From Pseudoxanthomonas sp. J35 (GTDB taxonomy: Bacteria; Pseudomonadota; Gammaproteobacteria; Xanthomonadales; Xanthomonadaceae), in contig NZ_AZVB01000004.1 of the NCBI RefSeq assembly GCF_000513995.1, forward strand, positions 1-35,058: a stretch of DNA of 35,058 bases. The letters are read 5' to 3'. Position numbers and translations under genes: made by a program. Of this stretch, positions 28,164 to 35,058 are shown one piece after another. The notes below the pieces were generated by a model. The model saw only the letters and a program-made list of their open reading frames with translations. It ran no database searches and was not told the origin of the DNA. Position 1 is the stretch's first letter, and each line of letters opens with the position of its first letter.

Positions 28164-29177
28164 TCAGGGCGCCGGGCGGGGCCGCGCCCCGGCGCGGTCG
28201 AGCGCTTCGAGCACCGGCTCCAACGGCAGCGCGGCGGCGGTGCCGCGGTGGCCACGCACGGTGCGCGCGCGGAACATCGAATTGACGATCGCTTCCTCGG
28301 TGGCCTCGGCGGCGGCCTGGAACAGCGGCGACATGGCCTCGCCGGCGAGGCTGCGCGCCGGCTGCAGCGGGCGGTCCGGCGAGCGCAGGTTCTCCGGCGC
28401 GGTGGAGAAGGCGATGACGTAGTCGCCCGAGCCGTTGGACATGACCGAGCCGGTGCGCGCCAGCCCGACCAGGGCGCGCCTGGCCAGCCGCTGCAGCTGC
28501 TGCGGGTCCAGCGGCGCGTCGGTCGCGACCACCATCATGATGCTGCCGTCGCCGGTGCTGGGCGGGGTGGTGAGGTTGCGCGCGTACTCGCCCGGGTCCG
28601 GCAGCTGCTTCCACACCGGCACGCCGGCGATGGTCAGCTCGCCACCGAAGTTGCTCTGCACCAGCACCCCGACGGTGTCGCCACCGTCGCCCGCCGCGAG
28701 CCGGCGCGAGCTGGTGCCGATGCCGCCCTTCCAGCCGAAGGCCACGGTGCCGGCGCCTGCACCGACGGCGCCCTCCTCGACTTCGGCGAAGGAGATGCCG
28801 GCCAGGGCCTGCTCCACCAGCGCCGGCGTGACCGGGCGGGCGCGGATATCGCTCAGGTAGCCGTCGTTGGTCTCGCCCACCACCGGATTGATCGAACGGA
28901 CGTTGTCCATGCCCGGCTGGCGCAGCAGCCAGTCCACCGCCGCGTCGGCGACCTTCCAGGTGCTCAGGGTGCCGGTCAGAAAGATCGGCGTTTCCAGCTC
29001 GCCCAGTTCCTGCACCTGGGTGATGCCGGTCAGCTTGCCGAATCCGTTGCCGACCACGACGGCGGCCGGCACGCGCTCGCGGTAGGCATTGCGGGGGTGC
29101 GGTACGACGACGGTGACGCCGGTGTTGAAGCGCGTGCCCTCGGCCAGGGTGGCGTGGCCCACGCCGACGCCGGCCAC
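28164..29177 (-). CDS. DmpA-like P1-family peptidase with a defective or unusual 5' end
   Basis: An Ntn-type hydrolase; DmpA relatives are aminopeptidases acting on L-, D- or beta-amino-acid peptides and self-cleave before a serine. Self-processing site GDGSIMMVVATD (Gly211/Ser212) and FKLTGITQVQE-, GETNDGYLSD- and QSNFGGELTIAG-type segments are present. The first usual start is GTG 29177 (337 residues), but family homology continues upstream in frame through 28 more codons (…LPTGPRNAITD) to a TGA at 29262-29264, with no ATG, GTG or TTG. The true start is therefore lost, shifted or non-standard; no signal peptide can be read. It converges on the LuxR gene 9 bp away. It may be a pseudogene. 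Confidence 0.75.
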   Translation of the reverse strand: MAGVGVGHATLAEGTRFNTGVTVVVPHPRNAYRERVPAAVVVGNGFGKLTGITQVQELGELETPIFLTGTLSTWKVADAAVDWLLRQPGMDNVRSINPVVGETNDGYLSDIRARPVTPALVEQALAGISFAEVEEGAVGAGAGTVAFGWKGGIGTSSRRLAAGDGGDTVGVLVQSNFGGELTIAGVPVWKQLPDPGEYARNLTTPPSTGDGSIMMVVATDAPLDPQQLQRLARRALVGLARTGSVMSNGSGDYVIAFSTAPENLRSPDRPLQPARSLAGEAMSPLFQAAAEATEEAIVNSMFRARTVRGHRGTAAALPLEPVLEALDRAGARPRPAP

Positions 29178-29361
29178 GTCGGTGATGGCGTTGCGCGGGC
29201 CGGTCGGCAGCGTGCCGGGGTCCCCGCGTCCGATCCTAGGTGGGAGGTCAGGCCCCAGCCATCAGTGAAAACCCCTAATTCGATCCGCGTCGAACACGTC
29301 CACCGGGCGCATGGCTATGCTGGTTCGAGGCCGGGGGAAGGCCCGGGAACCAGGAGGAAAG
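29178..29361. promoter_or_regulatory. Divergent region between the DmpA-like gene and the S12 hydrolase
   Basis: 29178-29261 still reads as the conserved N-terminus of the DmpA-like protein on the minus strand. Just beyond its stop, GTGAAAACCCCTAATTCG (29265-29282) resembles the motifs between dgcN and the LuxR gene. AGGAGGAAAG precedes the hydrolase ATG. Confidence 0.4.
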
Positions 29362-30498
29362 ATGAAAGGAACGATGCGGTCCCGGCGTTGGCTGGCCGTC
29401 GTATTCGGGTTGGTGGCGTGCGCCGTGCAGGCCGCGACCGCGGCCGCGTCGGCCGGTGGCCGGCAGGCCGATGCCGCCACCGGCGGGAATGCGGAGAATT
29501 TCGCCGCGATCATGCAGCGCCACGGCATTCCCGGCGCGCAGCTGGTGCACGTGCGCGAGGGGCGCGAACAGGCGTTCGAGTACGGCGTGATGCGCGCCGA
29601 CGGCACGCGCCCGGTGCAGGCGGACACGCTGTTCCAGGCCGCGTCGCTGTCGAAGGTGGTCGGCGCCTACATCACCCTGCGCCTGGTCGATCGCGGCGTG
29701 ATCGAGCTGGACCGCCCGCTGTTCGAGTACTGGCCCTCGCCGCGTGCGAAGGACAATCCGCAGGCCCGGCGCATCACCGCGCGCATGGTGCTCGACCACA
29801 CCACCGGCCTGAAGAACTGGGAGATCTCGCCGTCCAACCCGGCGATCGACGGGACGCCGCTGCAGAGCCTGTTCGACGCGGGTGCGCGCTATTCCTATTC
29901 CGGCGAGGGCTTCTACCTGCTGCAGCGCACGCTCGAGCACCTCACCGGCAAGCGCTGGGAGCAGCTGGCGCGCGAGGAAGTGTTCGACGTGTTCGGCATG
30001 CCCGGCAGCCGCTACATGACCGATCCGGAGTCGGCGGTGCGCAACGCGTCGGGACACCGCCAGGATGGGTCGGTGATGGCGGACCGGGTGTTCGGCTGGG
30101 AGAACACGGCCTGGACCCTGGTCACCACCGCACGCGAGTACAGCAGCTTCCTGCAGCGCGCGCTGTATCGCGGCGAAGGCCTGTCGCCGGCCAGCCATGC
30201 GCTGCTGAAGACGCCGTCCAGCAACGCCGACGACCAGGCGGTCCCGGTGCCGGTGGATCCGTACATCGACTGGAGCCTGGGCGTGGGCCTGGAGACCGTC
30301 GACGGCCGCACCCGGCTCTGGCACTGGGGCGACAACCCGGGCTTCAAGGCTTTCTTCCTGCTCGACCCGGAAAGCGGCGAAAGCCTGGTGCTGCTGACCA
30401 ACAGCGAGAACGGACTGGACGCCTACAAGGATGTGCTGCGCCTGTTCCTGGGCGAAGGCGAGTATCCGGCCGTGGACTGGGCGCGCGCGCAGAGCTGA
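29362..30498 (+). CDS. Exported serine hydrolase, beta-lactamase/D-alanyl carboxypeptidase-like (S12)
   Basis: The start ATG 29362 follows AGGAGGAAAG and gives 378 residues. The N-terminus (MKGTMRSRRWLAVVFGLVAC, then AVQAATAAA) is a signal peptide, so it acts in the periplasm or outside. SxxK is ASLSK with Ser95 and Lys98. The second motif is YSYSGEGF (Tyr179, Gly181 in place of the usual Asn), a variant common in esterase-like members. The third box is HWGDNPG in place of KTG. Related enzymes include class C beta-lactamases, DD-peptidases, D-aminopeptidases and esterases; substrate cannot be fixed. Its place beside dgcNA and a DmpA homologue fits a role on D-amino-acid peptides (inference). 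Confidence 0.88.
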   Translation: MKGTMRSRRWLAVVFGLVACAVQAATAAASAGGRQADAATGGNAENFAAIMQRHGIPGAQLVHVREGREQAFEYGVMRADGTRPVQADTLFQAASLSKVVGAYITLRLVDRGVIELDRPLFEYWPSPRAKDNPQARRITARMVLDHTTGLKNWEISPSNPAIDGTPLQSLFDAGARYSYSGEGFYLLQRTLEHLTGKRWEQLAREEVFDVFGMPGSRYMTDPESAVRNASGHRQDGSVMADRVFGWENTAWTLVTTAREYSSFLQRALYRGEGLSPASHALLKTPSSNADDQAVPVPVDPYIDWSLGVGLETVDGRTRLWHWGDNPGFKAFFLLDPESGESLVLLTNSENGLDAYKDVLRLFLGEGEYPAVDWARAQS

Positions 30499-30507
30499 GC
30501 GGAAGCG

Positions 30508-30531
30508 GCGCGGCCGGATCGCCGGCCGCGC
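30508..30531. terminator. Hairpin between convergent S12 hydrolase and deaminase genes
   Basis: A perfect 10-bp stem GCGCGGCCGG / CCGGCCGCGC with loop ATCG fills the short gap between two convergent stop codons. No T tract, but strength and position suggest a shared terminator. Confidence 0.55.
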
Positions 30532-31005
30532 TCAGTGGTCGTGGCCGTCGCCGTCCTCGCCGATGTCCTCGTTCCAGACCTGCGGGTGGGCGGCGATCCA
30601 GTCGCCCAGCATGCGGATGCATCCGGCGTCGTCGAGGTCGACGACCTCCACGCCCTGTTCGCGCAGCCAGTCGTGGCCGCCCTGGAAGTTCCGCGCCTCG
30701 CCCATCACCACCGTGCCGATGCCGAACTGCTTGACCAGGCCGCTGCAGTACCAGCACGGCGACAGCGTGGTGACCATGATCGTGTCGCGGTAGCTGCGCT
30801 GGCGGCCGGCCTTGCGGAACGCGTCGGTCTCGCCGTGCACGGACGGATCGCCCTCCTGCACGCGCCGGTTGTGGCCGCGGCCGAGCAGGGTGCCGTCGCG
30901 GCGGAACAGGGCGGCGCCGATCGGGATGCCGCCTTCGGCCAGGCCCAGGCGGGCCTCTTCCAGGGCGACGGCGAGCATGGCGCGGTAGTCGGGGGTCTGG
31001 CTCAC
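30532..31005 (-). CDS. Cytosine/nucleoside deaminase of the yeast Fcy1-like type
   Basis: A zinc-dependent deaminase of 157 residues. Zinc ligands are His57 (VHGETDAF) with catalytic Glu59, and Cys84/Cys87 (LSPCWYC). The layout resembles yeast cytosine deaminase from end to end: EEARLGLAEGGIPIGAALF, GRGHNRRVQEG, TTLSPCWYCSG, then the C-terminal VWNEDIGE with Trp144 and Asp147, which in yeast close over the pyrimidine. Bacteria more often use the unrelated CodA. GTG 31005 is chosen because it starts the conserved N-terminal helix; ATG 30978 would cut into it. A His/Asp-rich tail ends the protein. Substrate as cytosine is inference. Confidence 0.82.
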   Translation of the reverse strand: MSQTPDYRAMLAVALEEARLGLAEGGIPIGAALFRRDGTLLGRGHNRRVQEGDPSVHGETDAFRKAGRQRSYRDTIMVTTLSPCWYCSGLVKQFGIGTVVMGEARNFQGGHDWLREQGVEVVDLDDAGCIRMLGDWIAAHPQVWNEDIGEDGDGHDH

Positions 31006-31137
31006 GTGGGTGCGGTCCGGTGGCGGGGCCGACAGGGTACGCCGGGCCGGCGGCGGAGTCAGGCGCCGGCGCCTGCATTCCACGCCCGCACGAACCCGCC
31101 GCCGTGAGCCGTCCGTGACCCCGCCGCCGGCGCCCGG

Positions 31138-31146
31138 TGCCATAAT
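31138..31146 (+). promoter_or_regulatory. Extended -10 of a leaderless ubiE transcript
   Basis: TGC-CATAAT (31138-31146) is an extended -10 whose last base is 6 nt before the ubiE ATG, so the transcript should begin at the start codon. No Shine-Dalgarno is present. A clear -35 is lacking, which the TG extension can offset. Confidence 0.55.
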
Positions 31147-31152
31147 TGCCGC

Positions 31153-31914
31153 ATGAGCGAATCCCCCTACGAACGCGGTACCACCCACTTCGGCTTCCGC
31201 GACGTCCCGGCCACGGAGAAGCAGAAGCTGGTGGGCCAGGTGTTCACCTCGGTCGCGCGCAAGTACGACCTGATGAACGACCTGATGAGCCTGGGCATCC
31301 ACCGCGCGTGGAAGCGCTACTTCACCGCCACCTGCCAGGTGAAGCCGGGCGACCGGGTGCTGGATCTGGCCGGCGGCACCGGCGACATCGCCGCGCTGCT
31401 CAAGCCGCGGGTGGGCGATACCGGCACCATCGTCCTGGGCGACATCAACGCCGGCATGCTGACCGTCGGTCGCGACCGCCTGACCGACCGCGGCCTGGTC
31501 TCCGGCCTGGATTACGTGCAGTGCAATGCCGAGAGGCTGCCGTTCCCGGACGCCAGCTTCGACCTGGTGACCATGGCCTTCGGCCTGCGCAACGTCACCG
31601 ACAAGGACGCGGCGCTGCGCGAGATCGCGCGCGTGCTGCGCGTCGGCGGCCAGGCGCGGGTGCTGGAGTTCTCCGAGGTTACCGCCGACTGGTTCAAGCC
31701 GATCTACGACTTCCACTCGTTCAAGGTGCTGCCGAAGCTGGGCCAGCTGTTCGCCGGCGACGCCGGCAGCTACCAGTACCTGGCCGAGAGCATCCGCAAA
31801 CACCCGCCGCAGGAGCAGCTCAAGGCGATGATGGAAGAAGCCGGCCTGTCGCGCTGCGGCTACGTCAACCTCAGCGGCGGCATCGTCGCCGTGCATACCG
31901 GCTACAGGGTCTGA
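31153..31914 (+). CDS. ubiE: Bifunctional demethylmenaquinone / 2-methoxy-6-polyprenyl-benzoquinol methyltransferase UbiE
   Basis: It C-methylates ring intermediates of ubiquinone and menaquinone with S-adenosylmethionine. It has 253 residues, the usual length, starting MSESPYERGTTHFGFRDVPA. YDLMNDLMSLGIHRAWKR is the first UbiE signature, LDLAGGTGDIA the SAM-binding loop (about 70-80), FGLRNVTDKDAALREIARVL the second signature, and the protein ends GGIVAVHTGYRV. The gene seems to stand alone with its own leaderless promoter; ubiB and ubiJ, often adjacent elsewhere, are absent. Confidence 0.96.
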   Translation: MSESPYERGTTHFGFRDVPATEKQKLVGQVFTSVARKYDLMNDLMSLGIHRAWKRYFTATCQVKPGDRVLDLAGGTGDIAALLKPRVGDTGTIVLGDINAGMLTVGRDRLTDRGLVSGLDYVQCNAERLPFPDASFDLVTMAFGLRNVTDKDAALREIARVLRVGGQARVLEFSEVTADWFKPIYDFHSFKVLPKLGQLFAGDAGSYQYLAESIRKHPPQEQLKAMMEEAGLSRCGYVNLSGGIVAVHTGYRV

Positions 31915-32024
31915 GGACGCGGGCGACCGGCGCCTGCTGCCGGCCGTTCCGCCAGCCCGGGTAAAGCCAATGCGGCTCGCGGCGCGGTTAAACTGCGCCT
32001 TTCCCCTGATCCCAGGCTGTCTGC

Positions 32025-33953
32025 ATGCGCTTGCCCCTGCTGCTGTTATCCCTCGCGATGGTCGCCACGAGCGGCTGCTCCGGCGACAAGGCCGGCACCG
32101 ATCCGGCCGCGGCCGCCAAGCCGGCCAAGGAGGCCACCGTGTCCGCCCGCCGCCACGACGAAAGCTCCTACGCCCAGCCCGGGAAGGTGCGGATCACCGA
32201 CCTGGCCCTCGACCTGGCCCTGGACTTCGACCGCAAGCAGCTGGCCGGCACCGCTACCTACACCCTGGACTGGGTCGATCCGCAGGCCACCGAGCTGGTC
32301 CTGGACACCCGCGACCTGGCCATCGACAAGGTCGAAGGCGAGGCCGAAGGCGGCTGGTCGCCGCTGGAGTTCGCCCTGGCCGCGGCCGACCCGGTGTTCG
32401 GCAGCAAGCTGACCGTGCAGGTCCCGCAGCGCAATGCGAAGGTGCGCGTGACCTATGCCACCTCGCCGCAGGCCTCGGGCCTGCAGTGGCTCGAGCCATC
32501 GATGACCGAGGGCGGGCAGCTGCCCTTCATGTTCAGCCAGTCGCAGGCGATCCACGCCCGCAGCTGGGTGCCGCTGCAGGACACCCCCGGCGTGCGCTTC
32601 ACCTACAGCGCGCACGTGACCTCGCGCCCGGACGTGATGGTGCTGATGAGCGCCGACAACGACCCGGCCGCGGCGCGCGACGGCGACTACAGCTTCACCA
32701 TGCCGCAGCCGATCCCGTCGTACCTGCTGGCGATCGCCGCCGGCGACCTGGTGTTCAAGCCGATCTCCGCGCGCAGCGGCGTGTGGGCCGAGCCGTCGAT
32801 GGTCGACCGCGCGGTGAAGGAGTTCGAAGACACCGAGCAGATGATCGTCACCACCGAGCAGCTGTACGGCCCGTACCGGTGGGAGCGCTACGACATGCTG
32901 GTGCTGCCGCCGTCGTTCCCGTTCGGCGGCATGGAGAACCCGCGCCTGAGCTTCATCACCCCGACGGTGATCGTCGGCGACAAGTCGCTGGTGTCGCTGA
33001 TCGCGCACGAACTGGCGCACAGCTGGTCCGGCAACCTGGTGACCAACGCCAGCTGGAAGGACATCTGGCTCAACGAGGGTTTCACCACCTACGTCCAGGG
33101 CCGGATCGTCGAGGCGCTGTACGGCAACGAGCTGGCCGAGATGGAGCGCCAGATCGACCAGGCCGGCGTGAAGCGCGACATGGAGCAGATGAGCCCGGGC
33201 GACCAGGCGCTGATGCTGCCGCCGCTGGCCGAGCGCGACCCGGACGAGGCGCTGAGCGAGGTGGCCTACGTGAAGGGCTCCTGGTTCCTGCAGTTCCTGG
33301 AGCAGCGCTTCGGCCGCGAGGTGTTCGATCCGTTCCTGCGCGGCTGGTTCGACGACCACGCCTTCCAGAGCGCGGACACCGACCAGTTCATCGCCTACAT
33401 GCGCGAGCACCTGCTGCCGAAGAGCCCCAACGCGGTGCGCGAGGAGGAACTGGATGCGTGGCTGAACCAGCCGGGCATCCCGGCCATCGCCCCGGTGGCG
33501 CGTTCGCGCGTGTTCTCCAACGTCGACACCGCGCGCATCGCCTGGCGCGGCAGCGCCGAGCTGCCCAACCCGCAGGTCGCCAACGAGTGGGGCACCCAGG
33601 CCTGGGTGCACTTCCTCGAAGGCATGGGCGAGAAGCTCAAGCCCGAGCAGCTGAAGCAGCTGGACGAGGCCTACCACTTCACCGGCACGCCGAACGGCGA
33701 GATCGCGATGCGCTGGTATCCGCTGGCGCTGCGCAGCGGCTACCTGGAGGCGCGCCCGGCCGCGGGCGAGTTCATCCAGCGCGTCGGTCGCCGCAAGCTG
33801 ATCCTGCCGGTATACGAGGGGCTGGTGAAGACGCCGGACGGCCTGGCTTTCGCCCGCGAGGTGTTCGAGCGGGCCCGGCCCGGCTACCACCCGATCACCA
33901 CCGCCTCGGTCGAGGCGATCCTGGCCAAGGCCGAAAAGGCCCAGGCCCGGTAA
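32025..33953 (+). CDS. M1-family metallo-aminopeptidase lipoprotein (leukotriene A4 hydrolase-like)
   Basis: The protein has 642 residues. The N-terminus (MRLPLLLLSLAMVATSGC) is a signal peptide ending in a plausible lipobox with Cys18, so it is probably membrane-anchored. A beta-sandwich domain (about 50-250) precedes the catalytic domain with GGMENP (301-306), zinc motif HELAHSW (His328, Glu329, His332) and the third ligand Glu351 in LNEGFTTY. A helical C-terminal domain like that of leukotriene A4 hydrolase follows. It trims N-terminal residues from peptides. It adds to the exported S9 peptidases at 13846-18238. A strong hairpin follows the stop. Confidence 0.93.
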   Translation: MRLPLLLLSLAMVATSGCSGDKAGTDPAAAAKPAKEATVSARRHDESSYAQPGKVRITDLALDLALDFDRKQLAGTATYTLDWVDPQATELVLDTRDLAIDKVEGEAEGGWSPLEFALAAADPVFGSKLTVQVPQRNAKVRVTYATSPQASGLQWLEPSMTEGGQLPFMFSQSQAIHARSWVPLQDTPGVRFTYSAHVTSRPDVMVLMSADNDPAAARDGDYSFTMPQPIPSYLLAIAAGDLVFKPISARSGVWAEPSMVDRAVKEFEDTEQMIVTTEQLYGPYRWERYDMLVLPPSFPFGGMENPRLSFITPTVIVGDKSLVSLIAHELAHSWSGNLVTNASWKDIWLNEGFTTYVQGRIVEALYGNELAEMERQIDQAGVKRDMEQMSPGDQALMLPPLAERDPDEALSEVAYVKGSWFLQFLEQRFGREVFDPFLRGWFDDHAFQSADTDQFIAYMREHLLPKSPNAVREEELDAWLNQPGIPAIAPVARSRVFSNVDTARIAWRGSAELPNPQVANEWGTQAWVHFLEGMGEKLKPEQLKQLDEAYHFTGTPNGEIAMRWYPLALRSGYLEARPAAGEFIQRVGRRKLILPVYEGLVKTPDGLAFAREVFERARPGYHPITTASVEAILAKAEKAQAR

Positions 33954-33960
33954 GTCCCGC

Positions 33961-33993
33961 CACGCGCCGGCCCCTGGGCCGGCGCGTGCGTTT
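33961..33993 (+). terminator. Hairpin terminator after the M1 aminopeptidase gene
   Basis: A perfect 12-bp stem CACGCGCCGGCC / GGCCGGCGCGTG with loop CCTG begins 8 bp after the stop; CGTTTCC follows. The T tract is short but the stem is very stable. Confidence 0.7.
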
Positions 33994-34032
33994 CCAGGGT
34001 CGGAATGCCGGCCCATGCAGGAGGCAGCATCG

Positions 34033-34773
34033 ATGAAACCGAGCCCGTCCCAAGTCGCCCTGGGCGCACTGCTGGCCGCCGCCGTGCTGGCCAGCGCCGG
34101 CTGCACCGACCGCGAGGCCCAGCGCCAGGCCCAGGCCGCCGCCGAGGCCCAGGCCAGGGAAGAGGCCGCAAGCCGGCTGCAGGGCGAGTACGAGGCCGCG
34201 GTGGCCGTGGACAACTGGGAGCTGGCGCGCGTGCACGGCGCCGCGCTGCTGGCCCAGTACCCCGGCAGCGAGGCCGCGGCCGCGGTCGAACCTGGCCTGG
34301 CCGAGGTCACCGCCAAGGCCGAGGCCGCGCGCGAGCAGCGCCGTCTGGCCACGCTGTGGAACTACGCACGCGTGGCCGCCGGCAAGGGCGAGCAGCGCAC
34401 CGCGGCGATCTTCAGCAAGGATGCGGTCGATACCGGCGGCAGCGCCGCGGCCAGCGTGCAGCTGGTGATCCGCGACCATCCGGAGTGGAAGCGCAGCGCC
34501 TACCTGGTGCTGGAAGGTGGCGACTTCGACTGCTACGGCGGCTGCAAGGTCAAGGTGAAGTCCGACGACGCCGCGGCCAGGCCGATGTCGGCGTGGCGGC
34601 CGAAGACCGACGAGGCCATCGCCATGTTCATCGAGGACTACCGCGGCCTGTGGAAGCGGATGCGCCAGGCGCAGCGGTTGGAGATCGAGTTCCCGGTGAA
34701 AGCCGGCGGCACCCGCACCGCGGTGTTCGAGGTCGGCGGGCTGGACGGCAGCCAGATGCCCGGCTGGGACTGA
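34033..34773 (+). CDS. Putative lipoprotein with coiled coil, function unknown
   Basis: I do not recognise a named family. I chose ATG 34033 (246 residues) because AGGAGG lies 9 nt upstream and the start at 34015 precedes that ribosome site. A lipoprotein signal (VALGALLAAAVLASAGC, Cys24) is followed by an Ala/Glu/Gln coiled coil (about 30-52), then a helical segment resembling a TPR-type repeat (DNWELARVHGAALLAQYPGS), and a mixed C-terminal domain with LVLEGGDFDCYGGCKVKVK, in which two Cys are four residues apart. The final part (FPVKAGGTRTAVFEVGGLDG) looks beta-rich. It likely acts in the periplasm. The next small gene is 21 bp away, so the two may be one operon. Confidence 0.75.
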   Translation: MKPSPSQVALGALLAAAVLASAGCTDREAQRQAQAAAEAQAREEAASRLQGEYEAAVAVDNWELARVHGAALLAQYPGSEAAAAVEPGLAEVTAKAEAAREQRRLATLWNYARVAAGKGEQRTAAIFSKDAVDTGGSAAASVQLVIRDHPEWKRSAYLVLEGGDFDCYGGCKVKVKSDDAAARPMSAWRPKTDEAIAMFIEDYRGLWKRMRQAQRLEIEFPVKAGGTRTAVFEVGGLDGSQMPGWD

Positions 34774-34794
34774 GCGCGGGACAGGGGGCGTGCG

Positions 34795-35049
34795 GTGAAC
34801 CTGGATTACGTCGTCGTCGGCGTGGTCAGCCTGCTGGCGCTGGCCATGCACGTGGTCCTGTTCGTGCTGGTGCGGCGCTGGATGGACCGCGACCTGGCCC
34901 TGTCGATGGCCGGCGACGACCCGGTCCGGCGCGCGTGGATGCTGGAGAGGCTGGCCCAGGCGAAGCGCGAAGGCGTGCGCCGCCGCGACCTGCAGGCCTG
35001 GCTGGAACGGGCCGCGGCCGAGGCACCGGCGGGCGGGCAGGGTGTCTGA
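34795..35049 (+). CDS. Small single-helix membrane protein, function unknown
   Basis: Not a family I recognise. The protein has 84 residues from GTG 34795. One hydrophobic helix at about 5-27 (YVVVGVVSLLALAMHVVLFVL) is followed by a charged, helical C-terminal part (RRWMDRDLALSMAGDDPVRR, then LERLAQAKREGVRRRDLQAW). Composition and codon use fit coding. It follows the putative lipoprotein gene by 21 bp and may be co-transcribed. The GTG start has a weak GGGGG-type ribosome site. Confidence 0.6.
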   Translation: MNLDYVVVGVVSLLALAMHVVLFVLVRRWMDRDLALSMAGDDPVRRAWMLERLAQAKREGVRRRDLQAWLERAAAEAPAGGQGV

Positions 35050-35058
35050 CCCGGCGGG

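Noticed and set aside
32046-34352. A 768-codon minus-strand frame opposite the M1 aminopeptidase
   Set aside because: Antisense shadow; the plus-strand protein has the HELAHSW zinc site and GGMENP motif.

Overview
The window is high-GC DNA with dense genes and short spacers. It most resembles a member of the Lysobacteraceae (Xanthomonadaceae); the genus cannot be settled from the sequence alone. The reasons are the lptM-dapF-DUF484-xerC-hslV-hslU gene order, an algR-hemC pair, paired GTAG-headed REP palindromes like those of Stenotrophomonas and Xanthomonas, a lone opgH, and several genes whose -10 box sits 6-8 nt before the start codon. No tRNA, rRNA, CRISPR array or replication origin was seen.

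Layout. 1-272: the C-terminal end of an ISL3 transposase, cut by the window edge. 333-6448: a carbon-uptake locus with a DcaP-like porin and an MHS-family transporter (minus strand), divergent from acetyl-CoA synthetase acs and a NarL/FixJ response regulator of the CrbR/ErdR type. 6614-12487: opgH, an acyl-thioesterase/carboxylesterase, algR, hemC and a WYL regulator. 12488-13152: REP and mosaic noncoding repeats. 13153-18238: a small membrane protein and two exported S9 serine peptidases (prolyl oligopeptidase and oligopeptidase B types). 18267-24771: DUF454, lptM, dapF, DUF484, a 640-bp repeat-rich gap, xerC, DUF1203, hslV and hslU.

24805-30498 is the most coherent accessory region. It has a D-glutamate catabolism pair (dgcN N-acetyltransferase and dgcA racemase, minus strand), a divergent LuxR-type regulator, a DmpA-like P1 peptidase whose conserved N-terminus has no ordinary start codon, and an exported S12 serine hydrolase. 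Similar GAAT/GGGTTT-type motifs lie in both divergent spacers. Together these suggest a regulon for scavenging D-amino-acid peptides; this is inference.

30532-35049: a deaminase that resembles yeast-type cytosine deaminase, ubiE, an M1 lipoprotein aminopeptidase, a coiled-coil lipoprotein and a one-helix membrane protein.

The noncoding DNA is notable. Two copies of a heptad inverted-repeat element abut start codons (5656-5777 and 23269-23387). Two large mosaic modules (12615-13020 and 20572-21079) share the same blocks and each end in GTAG REPs. A tandemly duplicated REP pair follows hemC.
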